64,000 bases of DNA, taken from assembly GCF_009754945.1 (NCBI RefSeq), contig NZ_WPIN01000001.1:868001-932000 (forward strand). Direction: 5' to 3'. Within the stretch, counting starts at the first letter, position 1, and each line of letters starts with the position of its first letter. Shown piece by piece: positions 47,646-56,422 of this stretch. A model generated the notes under the pieces. It was not told the origin of the DNA. It made no database searches and saw only the letters and a program-made list of their open reading frames with translations. A program made the position numbers and the translations under genes. The stretch comes from Spirosoma arboris. GTDB taxonomy: Bacteria; Bacteroidota; Bacteroidia; Cytophagales; Spirosomataceae.

Positions 47646-48371
47646 TTAGGGTAAAGCCGGTTTATGCCGACTGAATTTTCGCTTCAGCCACGGATAGACA
47701 TGATAGGCCACTTCCGTAGAAAGTAGTCCGATACCTGCTCCAACCAGCACATCCGATACCCAATGCTTGTCATTGATCATCCGTAAGGCTCCTGTTGTGG
47801 TAGCCATTGCATAGCCACCAATAGGAATCCAGGCGCTAACGCCACTAAACTCCCGATCCAGCAAAGCTGCCCCGGTAAAAGCATTGGCTGTATGACCCGA
47901 TGGAAACGATAAGTAATTAGAGCCGTCGGGACGAAGTTCGTTGGTAGTATGTTTCAGTCCCAGAACTACACCTGTACTGATACCATAGGCTAACAAGCCG
48001 ATAAAAGCCCGATCAAGCGGTTGGGAGCGCCCTTTCAGGCCCGCCAGACTTAAACCAGCCCAGGCTGCTGCAGGGCCATATTGTAGATAGTCGTCTACTT
48101 TGGTGCGAATATGAATTTTATCCTGAATCTCACTTCTGATATAAAATCGGTCGAAATGACTATTCGGATAATCTGGCGACAAGGCTAACCCAATGGATAT
48201 GAGCGCTGTTGGTGCAACCCAGCGGAACGTAATGGGCTGGGCTGGAATACTGTCCCATTGCGCCCGGAAAGGCATGCCGTTTAGTGGTTGCCCAATAGCT
48301 GTGCCTAGTGTTAACCAGCTGATTAACAGCCAAAAGTAAAGTAAGGATGCCCTGTGTTGGGGTCGACTCAT
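47646..48371 (-). CDS. PAP2-family phosphatase, membrane-associated
   Basis: 241 aa with a signal peptide or first TM helix and later hydrophobic segments. The three acid-phosphatase motifs are visible: KHTTNELRP, the PSGHTA loop, and INDKHWVSDV with the catalytic His. It likely dephosphorylates lipid phosphates such as undecaprenyl pyrophosphate or phosphatidate at the periplasmic face. Upstream at 48399-48410 is the palindrome CAGTACGTACTG. Confidence 0.88.
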   Translation of the reverse strand: MSRPQHRASLLYFWLLISWLTLGTAIGQPLNGMPFRAQWDSIPAQPITFRWVAPTALISIGLALSPDYPNSHFDRFYIRSEIQDKIHIRTKVDDYLQYGPAAAWAGLSLAGLKGRSQPLDRAFIGLLAYGISTGVVLGLKHTTNELRPDGSNYLSFPSGHTANAFTGAALLDREFSGVSAWIPIGGYAMATTTGALRMINDKHWVSDVLVGAGIGLLSTEVAYHVYPWLKRKFSRHKPALP

Positions 48372-48484
48372 AGGGAATAATGCAAGGTTCTATTTACTCA
48401 GTACGTACTGGCGGCCCAAAGGGTGGGTTGGTAAGGCTGATACGGGCAGCGTAAAATAAAGAGAGAAACCTAAAGAGAATCTGT

Positions 48485-48525
48485 AGTTGGGCAGAACGCC
48501 AACTTTGGTCAGATCGAGTGACCAA
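48485..48525 (+). promoter_or_regulatory. Paired palindromes before the two-component operon
   Basis: AGTTGG-n8-CCAACT (48485-48504) and TTGGTCA-n7-TGACCAA (48505-48525) are contiguous, perfect palindromes about 60 nt before the response regulator start. They are candidate autoregulatory sites. The rest of the 48372-48584 gap shows only CAGTACGTACTG. Confidence 0.4.
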
Positions 48526-48584
48526 CTTCAAAATGTATTCAGTTTTGACTCAGTACTTTGGGGAAATATGTCAGGTGAAGCACC

Positions 48585-49277
48585 ATGAAAATTCTGCTGA
48601 TTGAAGATGAACCGTCCTTATTAGTGGCTATGCGACACTATTTAGAAGGTGAAAAATACACTGTGTCAACGGCCAACAGCTACCACAAAGCCTCGGAGAA
48701 AGTGCATGATTATGACTACGACTGTATTGTGGTCGATATAACGCTACCCGATGGTAATGGGTTATCGGTGGTGAAGGAGTTGAAGGAAGCACACTCGCAG
48801 GCAGGAATTATCATTGTATCGGCCAAAAACTCATTGGATGATAAGCTGACAGGTTTAGAATTAGGCGCCGATGATTACCTGACCAAGCCCTTTCACCTGC
48901 CCGAATTGAACGCCCGCATCCGGTCGTTGATGCGTCGACGCCAGCATGAGGGTGAAATGCAGCTCACATTTGGTGCTATTACGATTGTGCCGGCTCGCAA
49001 ACAGGTACTGGTTAACCATGAGCCTGTGGAAATGACCGTCAAAGAATATGAACTGCTCTTGTTTCTGACGACCAACAAAGGTCGACTCTTATCTAAATCC
49101 GTCATTGTCGAACACGTCTGGGGTGATTATATGGATGGCATCGACTCGCACGATTTCCTGTATACTCATATGCGGAATCTGCGCAGGAAACTTCTCGACG
49201 CCGGTAGTCCGGATTACATAACTACGCGCTACGGAGCTGGGTATATCTTCTCAGAAACTAATGAAACTACTGCATAA
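48585..49277 (+). CDS. OmpR-family response regulator
   Basis: 230 aa. Receiver domain (about 1-118) with acidic E7/D8, phospho-acceptor D51 (VVDITLPDG), Ser/Ala pair in IVSAKN and Lys in LTKPF. C-terminal winged helix (about 125-225) ends in ITTRYGAGYIF. It overlaps the kinase gene by 17 nt, so both are co-translated. Targets are not visible. Confidence 0.95.
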   Translation: MKILLIEDEPSLLVAMRHYLEGEKYTVSTANSYHKASEKVHDYDYDCIVVDITLPDGNGLSVVKELKEAHSQAGIIIVSAKNSLDDKLTGLELGADDYLTKPFHLPELNARIRSLMRRRQHEGEMQLTFGAITIVPARKQVLVNHEPVEMTVKEYELLLFLTTNKGRLLSKSVIVEHVWGDYMDGIDSHDFLYTHMRNLRRKLLDAGSPDYITTRYGAGYIFSETNETTA

Positions 49278-50526
49278 AACGGCACTGTATCTGCTGATCG
49301 CAGCATTTCCCATTGCACTAGCGGGCGTTTTTCTGCTGAATTACTACATTCATCGGGAGGTGTTGCATGAAATTGACGAGCTACTCCTTAGTGAACTGAT
49401 ACTGGTAAAAGATCAACTTCGACAGCATCCGCCCGCGTCTACCGACCTCCATAGCTGGGACCATAACCTCCAGCTCGCGCTGGTAACGACACCTGTATCT
49501 GATAGGCTAGCTTTCAGGGATTCGACAACGCTGGATTTTCGCGAACACGAACAGGTTGCCGTTCGGATGCTACGAACCGGCTATACGGTAGGCAATCGAC
49601 ACTTTGTGATAACGCTTCAGCAATCGTATCTGGAATTTGACGAAATCGCCAGTGCATTATCTATTGGGGTTATTGTTTGTTTTCTGGTGGTTGTGGCCTT
49701 GCTCTTGCTGGCAGATGTAATCGTATCCCGACAAATCTGGCAGCCCTTTTACGCGATCATCCGACAGCTTCAACAGTATAGGGTCGACGGACCAGAAGAA
49801 ACCGTCTTTCCAGTCAGCAACGTAGACGAATTTCGATTATTGAGCCAGTCACTCGATGAAATGAGTCACCGAACTCGCCATCAATACGCTCAGCAAAAGC
49901 AGTTTACCGATAATGCCTCGCACGAAATGCAAACGCCATTGAGTGTGTTGTCTTTTGAGCTAGACCTCCTGCAGCAGTCAGATCATCTGGACGAAGCTGA
50001 TCTGGAGCGAATTCAGCGGTCGCAGCAATCGATTAAGCGCCTATCGGCCATGAACCAGTCCCTTTTGCTGCTGGCTAAAATTGATAACCATCAGTTCACC
50101 CATAGTGAATCGGTGGACATTGGGCAGGTGGTTAATCAGGTACTTGATAATTACATGGACTATATAACTCACAACGGCATCACCTTCAATCGAATGATTA
50201 AAGAAGGCGTTTGCCGACCCATGAACCGACAGTTAGCCGAAGTCCTCTTTGCGAATTTGATCAAAAATGCCGTTCGCCACGGGAGCCCGAACAGTTCGAT
50301 TTTTGTGCAGGTAGGATTAACTAGTTTTATTATCACCAATGAAGGCGACCCCTTGCCTTTCCCTCAGGAACAGCTCTTTCAACGATTTGTCCGGAATCAG
50401 GCGCTACCTCAGTCGACCGGTCTGGGCTTAGCGCTGGTGAAAGAAATTGCCAGTCAGTATGGAATGCGAGTGGAGTATGACTACACAGGGGCCATGCGTC
50501 GGCACATGTTTCAAGTGGATTTCTAA
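49261..50526 (+). CDS. Membrane sensor histidine kinase
   Basis: 421 aa with two TM helices (about 8-28 and about 132-158) flanking a periplasmic sensor of about 100 residues. A HAMP-like linker is followed by HisKA with TDNASHEMQTPLSVLS and an ATPase domain with NLIKNAVRHG and GLGLALVKEIA. The Asn-rich D/F boxes look intact. The sensor has no recognisable domain. Pairs with the overlapping OmpR regulator. Confidence 0.93.
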   Translation: MKLLHKTALYLLIAAFPIALAGVFLLNYYIHREVLHEIDELLLSELILVKDQLRQHPPASTDLHSWDHNLQLALVTTPVSDRLAFRDSTTLDFREHEQVAVRMLRTGYTVGNRHFVITLQQSYLEFDEIASALSIGVIVCFLVVVALLLLADVIVSRQIWQPFYAIIRQLQQYRVDGPEETVFPVSNVDEFRLLSQSLDEMSHRTRHQYAQQKQFTDNASHEMQTPLSVLSFELDLLQQSDHLDEADLERIQRSQQSIKRLSAMNQSLLLLAKIDNHQFTHSESVDIGQVVNQVLDNYMDYITHNGITFNRMIKEGVCRPMNRQLAEVLFANLIKNAVRHGSPNSSIFVQVGLTSFIITNEGDPLPFPQEQLFQRFVRNQALPQSTGLGLALVKEIASQYGMRVEYDYTGAMRRHMFQVDF

Positions 50527-50628
50527 TGAAGCCGCATGGCTTTGGTTGCCCTGATGGACTGTGTAGTTATGACCTCCCTAACAGGGAATTAACTCCAGTA
50601 ATGAACGATCTATATGTTTATTAATTAC

Positions 50629-50751
50629 TGTCCAATCATGGACAATAATTCGTCCGTTTCTGGACAGCGTTACCTTCCTATTTATGGCTATAAATGCGCT
50701 GAAAGCTATTTTTTATGTCTGGCACAGGATTTGATTTAAGATATTGTATCT
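50629..50751 (+). promoter_or_regulatory. Promoter/operator region of PadR-permease cassette 2
   Basis: TGTCCA-atca-TGGACA (50629-50644), GTCC-gtttct-GGAC (50652-50665) and AGATA-ttg-TATCT (50739-50751) repeat the layout before cassette 1. The first two are 22 bp centre to centre in both cassettes. The stretch between the conserved blocks is diverged, indicating selection on the boxes. Confidence 0.6.
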
Positions 50752-50772
50752 AATCGATTCGCTTGCTTATTC

Positions 50773-51126
50773 ATGAAAAAGACCGTACTGGGAGAGTTGG
50801 AAGAATTGGTGCTACTGGTTGTTGCTGCTAGCACTGAGGATGTCTATGGAGTACCGGTTATGGAGCAGCTCCAACGGCAAACTGGGCGAAGTTTCACCGT
50901 CAGTGCGGTGCATACAACTCTCTACAGACTCGAAGAAAAAGGCTTTCTGTCGTCGTCGGTGGGTGGGGCAACTGCTGAACGAGGAGGAAGGCGTAAACGC
51001 CTATTTGCCCTAACAGAGGCTGGCGGTCAGGCTTTGTTAGATAGTCAACAGATGCGCACCCGGATTTGGCAGGCCATTCCCCAGGGTAAGCTTCAGCTAC
51101 TGGGCTTGTCCGATACTCTCCTCTAA
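50773..51126 (+). CDS. PadR family transcriptional regulator (cassette 2)
   Basis: 117 aa, nearly the same as the regulator at 15848, with the variable part confined to the C-terminal dimer helix and five extra residues (SDTLL). The DNA-binding region SFTVSAVHTTLYRLEEKGF is identical in both, so the two probably recognise the same operators. It ends 7 nt before the permease gene. Confidence 0.92.
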   Translation: MKKTVLGELEELVLLVVAASTEDVYGVPVMEQLQRQTGRSFTVSAVHTTLYRLEEKGFLSSSVGGATAERGGRRKRLFALTEAGGQALLDSQQMRTRIWQAIPQGKLQLLGLSDTLL

Positions 51127-51133
51127 ACCTACC

Positions 51134-53806
51134 ATGGAAAAGCAACCTAAATCGCTACCACCTCGCTGGGCTGACCGACTATTAGAATGGTTTGTCGCCC
51201 CTCATCTGCTGGAGTATGTGCAGGGTGACTTACATGAAGACTTTCATAAGCAGGTTGGTCAGGTGGGACTGGCCCGTGCCCGATGTGCCTATGTCTGGGC
51301 CGTGCTGCATTGCTTAACGCCCTTCTTTATCAAACGACAAACGTTCCAGTCCAGCCATTACAGCGAGTATCCTAATCCCCTGTTTACTGACATGCTCTCG
51401 AACTACCTGACCATCGCTTTTCGGAACCTGTGGCGACACAAGGCGTTTACAGCTATCAACATTATTGGCTTAGCCGTGGGGCTGGCAACCTGCCTGCTCA
51501 TTGTCCTTTTCGTGCTACACGAACTGAGCTACGATCGCTACTACGCCAACGCTGACCGAATGTATCGAATGACCCTATATAATCGGATGGGCGAAAAAGA
51601 ATACAATTTTGCCTATACAAGCGAACCGGCCGGGCAAGCTCTATTGCATGATTGCCCTGGTGTGGAGGCTGTTACCCGTCTGCGCGATGACGGGGCGATG
51701 CTGGTTAAAAACGGTCAGGAAACCTTTAAAGAAGAAAATGTGGCCTTTGTTGATTCTAACTTCTTCTCGTTTTTTTCGATTCCCTTGCTAAAAGGCTACA
51801 AGGCAAGTGTACTCATTGAGCCTAAGACGCTGGTTCTCACACAAACAACTGCCCGGAAGTATTTTGGCTCGGCAGATCCCATCGGGAAAACGCTCTCGAT
51901 GGGTAATCTGGGCGTTTTTCGGGTGACCGGCGTCTGTGCCGATGTTCCTTCTAACACGCACTTTCATTACGACATGTTTGGCTCGTTCCGGTCGGTTAAC
52001 CAGGGCACCAAATGGCTAGCCAGCGGGGCTTACGTCTACCTATTGCTTCGGGATGGCTACTCAATTCAGCAGGTAGAAGCCCAAAGCAAAGGGTTTATTA
52101 GTAAGTACATGACCTCGGAAATCAAGGAGTTTCTGGGAATTACCCTGCCTGAATTCCTGCAAAAAGGCAATCGAATCGGTTTTGGCTTCCAGCCAGTTAC
52201 CGCTATTCATTTACATTCCGATTTGGATGATGAGATGGAGGCCAACGGCGATATCAAATACGTATATATTTTTTCGGTGATTGCACTGTTTATCCTGCTG
52301 CTTGCCTGTATCAATTTCATGAACCTATCTACTGCCGGATCAGCAGGGCGCGCCAAAGAGGTAGGCGTTCGAAAAGTAATGGGCTCCGTTAAAACGCAGT
52401 TGGTCAGCCAGTTTCTGACAGAATCTATTCTTTTAACCTTTCTGGCACTAGGTTTGGCGCTGGGGCTCGTCTTCCTGCTATTGCCTGGCTTTAATGCATT
52501 GTCCGGGAAACAGTTTACCCCCGGTGAAATTGCTAACTGGCGGATGCTCTCCGGTACGTTAGGGGCCTGCCTGGTGATCGGCCTGCTGGCTGGTAGCTAC
52601 CCGGCTTTTGTGTTGTCTTCGTTCAAACCCATTACGGTTCTTAATGGCAAGGGTCAAGCCAGCTTACGGAGCGGTTGGTTACGGAATACCTTAGTGACAG
52701 GCCAGTTTGTTGTGTCGATCGGTATCATTATCGCTACGATCGTTGCTAACCAGCAGTTACGGTTCATGCAAAACAAGAAGGTTGGTTTCGACAAAGAGCA
52801 GGTACTGGTTTTACACGATACGCAAGTGCTGGGCGCTAAATTAAATGCCTTTAAAGTCGAACTGGCTAAGTTGTCATCCGTCAATCGGGTAGTTCTGGCC
52901 GGTTTTTTACCCGCCGGAGCATCTAAACAGAGTCAGGATGGTATTCTGTTTCGGAATGGATCGCGAACAGGCATGCAACTGACAAAAAGCTATTTCGTCG
53001 ACGAAGATTACCTGCCTACATTAGGAATGAGTCTGGCACTGGGGCGCAACTTTTCGAAGGCTTTTCCCTCTGATAGTTCGGCTGTACTGATTAACGAAGC
53101 TGCCGTTCGGGCGTATGGCTTTAAGACGCCTATTGGCCAACAGCTTTCCATAACCGGCGACGGTTCTGAAGGGAGCAAACGCACATACACGGTCGTTGGT
53201 GTGGTGAAGGACTTCCATTTCGAATCCATGCACCAGCGCATTGCTCCGTTAGTCATGTTCTATGGGGGAGACAATTCGCAACTGGCCTTACGCATCCAGA
53301 CCGACGATGTGCCCAGGCTCCTAACCACCATCGAAAAGCGATGGAAGGCTGAGACGGGTAACCCGTTTGTGTACTCATTTTTAAACGAACGATTCAATAC
53401 CCTGTACCAGTCTGAACAGCGGATTGGTCAACTATTTGGTGTTTTCGCTGGTTTGGCCGTGTTGATTTCATGTCTGGGCCTATTCGGACTGGCGGCTTTA
53501 ACGACCCATCAGCGCACCAAGGAAATTGGCGTTCGAAAAGTGCTGGGGGCATCCGTTACGAGCATTGTCACGCTGTTACTAGCCAATTATCTCAGGCTAA
53601 TTCTAATCGCCCTGGTGATTGCTTCGCCTATTGCCAGATACACCATGAGCCAGTGGTTGGGCGACTTTGCCTACAAAATTAACGTGGAGTGGTGGGTCTT
53701 TGCCGTGGCTGGTGGTCTGGCTATAGGCGTGGCTATATTAACTGTCAGCTACCAGGCTATTAAAGCCGCCCTGATGAATCCTGTCAAAAGCTTACGAACG
53801 GAATGA
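51134..53806 (+). CDS. MacB/FtsX-type permease with N-terminal prefix domain, cassette 2
   Basis: 890 aa. Prefix domain (about 1-75) close to that of the cassette 1 permease. Two MacB core/FtsX units follow with the duplicated coupling motif (EVGVRKVMGS and EIGVRKVLGA), and about eight TM helices. No ATPase is fused or adjacent, so it either borrows a MacB-like ATPase or acts as a membrane stress transducer. The body is only moderately similar to cassette 1. Confidence 0.88.
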   Translation: MEKQPKSLPPRWADRLLEWFVAPHLLEYVQGDLHEDFHKQVGQVGLARARCAYVWAVLHCLTPFFIKRQTFQSSHYSEYPNPLFTDMLSNYLTIAFRNLWRHKAFTAINIIGLAVGLATCLLIVLFVLHELSYDRYYANADRMYRMTLYNRMGEKEYNFAYTSEPAGQALLHDCPGVEAVTRLRDDGAMLVKNGQETFKEENVAFVDSNFFSFFSIPLLKGYKASVLIEPKTLVLTQTTARKYFGSADPIGKTLSMGNLGVFRVTGVCADVPSNTHFHYDMFGSFRSVNQGTKWLASGAYVYLLLRDGYSIQQVEAQSKGFISKYMTSEIKEFLGITLPEFLQKGNRIGFGFQPVTAIHLHSDLDDEMEANGDIKYVYIFSVIALFILLLACINFMNLSTAGSAGRAKEVGVRKVMGSVKTQLVSQFLTESILLTFLALGLALGLVFLLLPGFNALSGKQFTPGEIANWRMLSGTLGACLVIGLLAGSYPAFVLSSFKPITVLNGKGQASLRSGWLRNTLVTGQFVVSIGIIIATIVANQQLRFMQNKKVGFDKEQVLVLHDTQVLGAKLNAFKVELAKLSSVNRVVLAGFLPAGASKQSQDGILFRNGSRTGMQLTKSYFVDEDYLPTLGMSLALGRNFSKAFPSDSSAVLINEAAVRAYGFKTPIGQQLSITGDGSEGSKRTYTVVGVVKDFHFESMHQRIAPLVMFYGGDNSQLALRIQTDDVPRLLTTIEKRWKAETGNPFVYSFLNERFNTLYQSEQRIGQLFGVFAGLAVLISCLGLFGLAALTTHQRTKEIGVRKVLGASVTSIVTLLLANYLRLILIALVIASPIARYTMSQWLGDFAYKINVEWWVFAVAGGLAIGVAILTVSYQAIKAALMNPVKSLRTE

Positions 53807-53826
53807 GCTGTGGAATATAGCAACAT

Positions 53827-54393
53827 TTAGATTCGTAGTGAGCCACGGAACCCCCTGTTGCCATAGTAAGAATCGGCACCGTTATGATACACAAAGACAG
53901 TGTTATAGCGACGGTCACAAAACAGGGCACCGCCAAGTTGTCTGATATCAGCCGGAGTTATTATCCAGCTCGATGTTTTCGTATCGAAATTTCCAAGTTG
54001 CTGTAACGCTCGATATTCTTCTTCCGTTAAAAGTTCAACGCCTATGGCAGCGGCCATATCAATAACGTTATTCTCTGGTTTGTGCTCTTTTCTGGATTCC
54101 AGCGCTTTACGGTCGTAACAGGCACTTCGGCGACCTTTGGGACTTTCCGCTGAACAATCATAAAAGATGTATTCGTCCGTCTTTTGATCATGACCAACAA
54201 CATCCGGTTCACCGCCAGTTCTTTCCATTTCATGGAGCGACCATAGTTTATCTGTAGCAGACGCCAGCTTTGCTTGTACGTTAGTCCATTCGAGGTCATG
54301 ATGGCGGTTTTTGTTTTTCTCAAAACGGGCTTTTAATACGCTGATCAGTTCTTCACGTTGTTCTGATGACAGTTCTTTTTTATCGCTATTCAT
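53827..54393 (-). CDS. DUF4256 family protein
   Basis: 188 aa, matching the DUF4256 pattern: HHDLEWTNVQAKL near the N-terminus, MERTGGEPDVVGHDQKTDEY, then DCSAESPKGRRSACYDRKAL and a C-terminal ALFCDRRYNTVFVYHNGADS. Function is unknown, and there is no signal peptide. It converges on the permease gene 20 nt away. It may be co-transcribed with the YdeI-like gene, though 115 nt separate them. Confidence 0.8.
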   Translation of the reverse strand: MNSDKKELSSEQREELISVLKARFEKNKNRHHDLEWTNVQAKLASATDKLWSLHEMERTGGEPDVVGHDQKTDEYIFYDCSAESPKGRRSACYDRKALESRKEHKPENNVIDMAAAIGVELLTEEEYRALQQLGNFDTKTSSWIITPADIRQLGGALFCDRRYNTVFVYHNGADSYYGNRGFRGSLRI

Positions 54394-54508
54394 GTGGTTC
54401 AGATTTTATAGATTAATTGAAATGCTTTTTTCGGTTCTGCGGGGTGTCGAAAAGAGGGACTAACGCTGTGTAATACACGCAAATCGCTTTATGTTCTCAT
54501 CGAATGCG

Positions 54509-55087
54509 CTAATCAGTTAATCCCTTTCCATCGAGAATATCCTGCATACTTTTTTCAATCCTGGATACTCGGGTTTTAGCTTGTTTGGGTGCCGAAAAAT
54601 GAAGCAGGTATCCTCTTTGCCAGCCCGGTGTCAATGCCTCAAAAGCGGTTTTCAAAGCAGGGGTTTCGTCTAATTTCTGTTGAAATTCCTCCGGGATGGC
54701 GAACTCAGCCGTCTTTTTTAACTCTACTGTCAAACCGGCCTCTTCTACCTCAACGGCTTCATAGATGTAGGCTTGTAGGATGGATTTCAGCTCAATTATT
54801 TCCTGAATAGTAGTGAATCGAATCTGACGCGCGGCCTGCACATTCTCCGTTTGCTGGACTAGAATACCGTTGGGATCTTTTAACAGGGCACCTTTGAAAA
54901 ACAAAAGCGCACAGTACTCTTTGAATACATGGAGTAGAACTATGTTATGTTTCTCAAACGTATAACAGGGACAGCCCCATTTCAATTCTTCGGTCAACTG
55001 ACAGTCAAGAACGATCGTTCTCAATTGTCCTAATTCTTCCTGCCACTTTTTAGCTTTAGTAAAATAAAAATCAACCCTCGGATTCAT
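54509..55087 (-). CDS. YdeI/OmdA-family protein (DUF1801-like)
   Basis: 192 aa. The N-terminal DUF1801-like domain (about 10-115) has LKWGCPCYTFEKHNIVLLHV, and the C-terminal OmdA/YdeI region (about 130-190) has ALTPGWQRGYLLHFSAPKQAKTR split by charged residues. YdeI-type proteins are linked to resistance to cationic peptides in other bacteria, though the mechanism is unknown. It lies 9 nt after the DoxX gene. Confidence 0.85.
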   Translation of the reverse strand: MNPRVDFYFTKAKKWQEELGQLRTIVLDCQLTEELKWGCPCYTFEKHNIVLLHVFKEYCALLFFKGALLKDPNGILVQQTENVQAARQIRFTTIQEIIELKSILQAYIYEAVEVEEAGLTVELKKTAEFAIPEEFQQKLDETPALKTAFEALTPGWQRGYLLHFSAPKQAKTRVSRIEKSMQDILDGKGLTD

Positions 55088-55096
55088 GCGCTTTAT

Positions 55097-55489
55097 TTAT
55101 TGATTGACTAAACTAATTTTCCGATCGGCAGGTCTGAAATACCATGATACTACGGTCAGAACTAGCAATAGTAACGAGGGAGCTGTTTCGTTTATAGGAT
55201 CACCCAGTGCGATATGCGAAAACATTGCTCCCGACATGGTAAAGAAAAAGCCGGCATAAGCCCATTCTTTTACTAAAGGAAATTTTGGGATCAGTAAGGC
55301 CACAACACCCAGAATTTTACAAACACCCAATAGGGTTAGAAAATACACAGGATAGCCCAAATGGGTAATACTATCTACTCCTCCCGACCCTGTTTTCTCT
55401 TTGACTAACTGCACTGCCCCAGTTGATAGCATCCCTAAGGCAAGCCAGATTGTGGCAATCCAATAAATGATTTTATCTCTCTTTGTCAT
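55097..55489 (-). CDS. DoxX-like membrane protein
   Basis: 130 aa with four TM helices, as in the small DoxX-like proteins of unknown function often found with AHSA1/SRPBCC and ArsR genes in Bacteroidota. The GVCKILGVVALLIP segment in helix 2 is family-typical. It lies 6 nt after the SRPBCC gene, giving an operon ArsR-SRPBCC-DoxX-YdeI. Confidence 0.85.
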   Translation of the reverse strand: MTKRDKIIYWIATIWLALGMLSTGAVQLVKEKTGSGGVDSITHLGYPVYFLTLLGVCKILGVVALLIPKFPLVKEWAYAGFFFTMSGAMFSHIALGDPINETAPSLLLLVLTVVSWYFRPADRKISLVNQ

Positions 55490-55495
55490 AGCATG

Positions 55496-55960
55496 TTAGT
55501 TTAATTTACCTACAATGTTTTGCAATCGATTATGCGCCATGTTGATGCCCTGAGCAAAGGGTAGTTGCATCACCTGGTCTCGTTGCGCAACCGATTCATA
55601 GATTACGTGCATGGTGAGTTTGCTGGTGTCATCAGTAAGTTGTTCAAATTCCAGGAGCTCAAGCTGGACGCCAAAAGGAGTATTCTCCATTTCAAATGTC
55701 CGGGTGATTTTTTGGTTTGGGCTAAACGCATGGATTATCCCATTGAACCCGTATTTATTTCCTTTTGGATCGGTCGTTTCAAATTGATAACTACCATGCT
55801 TTTTACTGTCAAGTTTCAGCACTTTCGTTCCCATCCATTGCTCAACAATGTCGGGCTCCACATACGCTTTGAACAGTAATTCCAATGGCAAATCGAATTC
55901 CCTTGTAATCACTAATTCCTGTTTGCCATCCTCGGCATTGATTTTTGTTTTTCGTTCCAT
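55496..55960 (-). CDS. SRPBCC/AHSA1-domain protein
   Basis: 154 aa helix-grip fold: begins ELVITREFDLPLELLFKAYV, then EQWMGTK, GFNGIIHAFSPNQKITRTFE and a long C-terminal helix. The family binds hydrophobic ligands or acts as activator of Hsp90-like proteins. Its start overlaps the ArsR stop by one base, so the two are co-translated. Confidence 0.88.
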   Translation of the reverse strand: MERKTKINAEDGKQELVITREFDLPLELLFKAYVEPDIVEQWMGTKVLKLDSKKHGSYQFETTDPKGNKYGFNGIIHAFSPNQKITRTFEMENTPFGVQLELLEFEQLTDDTSKLTMHVIYESVAQRDQVMQLPFAQGINMAHNRLQNIVGKLN

Positions 55961-56280
55961 TAGCTGCTTTTGTATTGTTTCATTATTGTTTCCAGTTTAG
56001 TAAATCGATCATCCCACATTTGGCGGAATGGCTCAATGAAGTCGGCTACTTCTTTCATTTTTTTTGCATTGATGTGATAGTAAATTTCTCTGCCGTTTTG
56101 CGCCTGTTCGAGCAATTCGCACTCGGTAAGAATTTGCAGGTGTTTTGAAACGGTCGGTCTGGCTGTGTCAAAATTTGCGGCTATGGCTCCGGCAGTCATG
56201 GCTTGCGAAGCAACCAATAGAAGAATAGCCCTTCGTGTAGGATCTGCTATGGCCTGGAATACGTCTCGTCTTAAATTCAT
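55960..56280 (-). CDS. ArsR family transcriptional regulator
   Basis: 106 aa winged helix: [37 protein letters not shown] recognition region and beta-hairpin wing with GREIYYHIN. No metal-binding Cys motif (CxC) is visible, so it is not an arsenic sensor. Two palindromic operators lie directly upstream, consistent with autoregulation of the SRPBCC operon. Confidence 0.9.
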   Translation of the reverse strand: MNLRRDVFQAIADPTRRAILLLVASQAMTAGAIAANFDTARPTVSKHLQILTECELLEQAQNGREIYYHINAKKMKEVADFIEPFRQMWDDRFTKLETIMKQYKSS

Positions 56281-56282
56281 TG

Positions 56283-56326
56283 TGTAGTCATTTGACTACA
56301 AATATACATGTAGTTATTTGGCTACG
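56283..56326 (-). promoter_or_regulatory. Two ArsR operators
   Basis: TGTAGTC-ATTT-GACTACA (56283-56300) is a perfect palindrome. A second version, TGTAGTT-ATTT-GGCTACG (56309-56326), repeats at a 26-bp period. The first begins 2 nt before the ATG of arsR. Confidence 0.65.
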
Positions 56327-56422
56327 CAAATTTCTCTTTGAAATCAGTGAAGAATTATCCCAAAGTGGGGCTGTGTGCGATGATACGGATTAGTCTCTGG
56401 CGTGGTAATAAGTAGGCAATTA

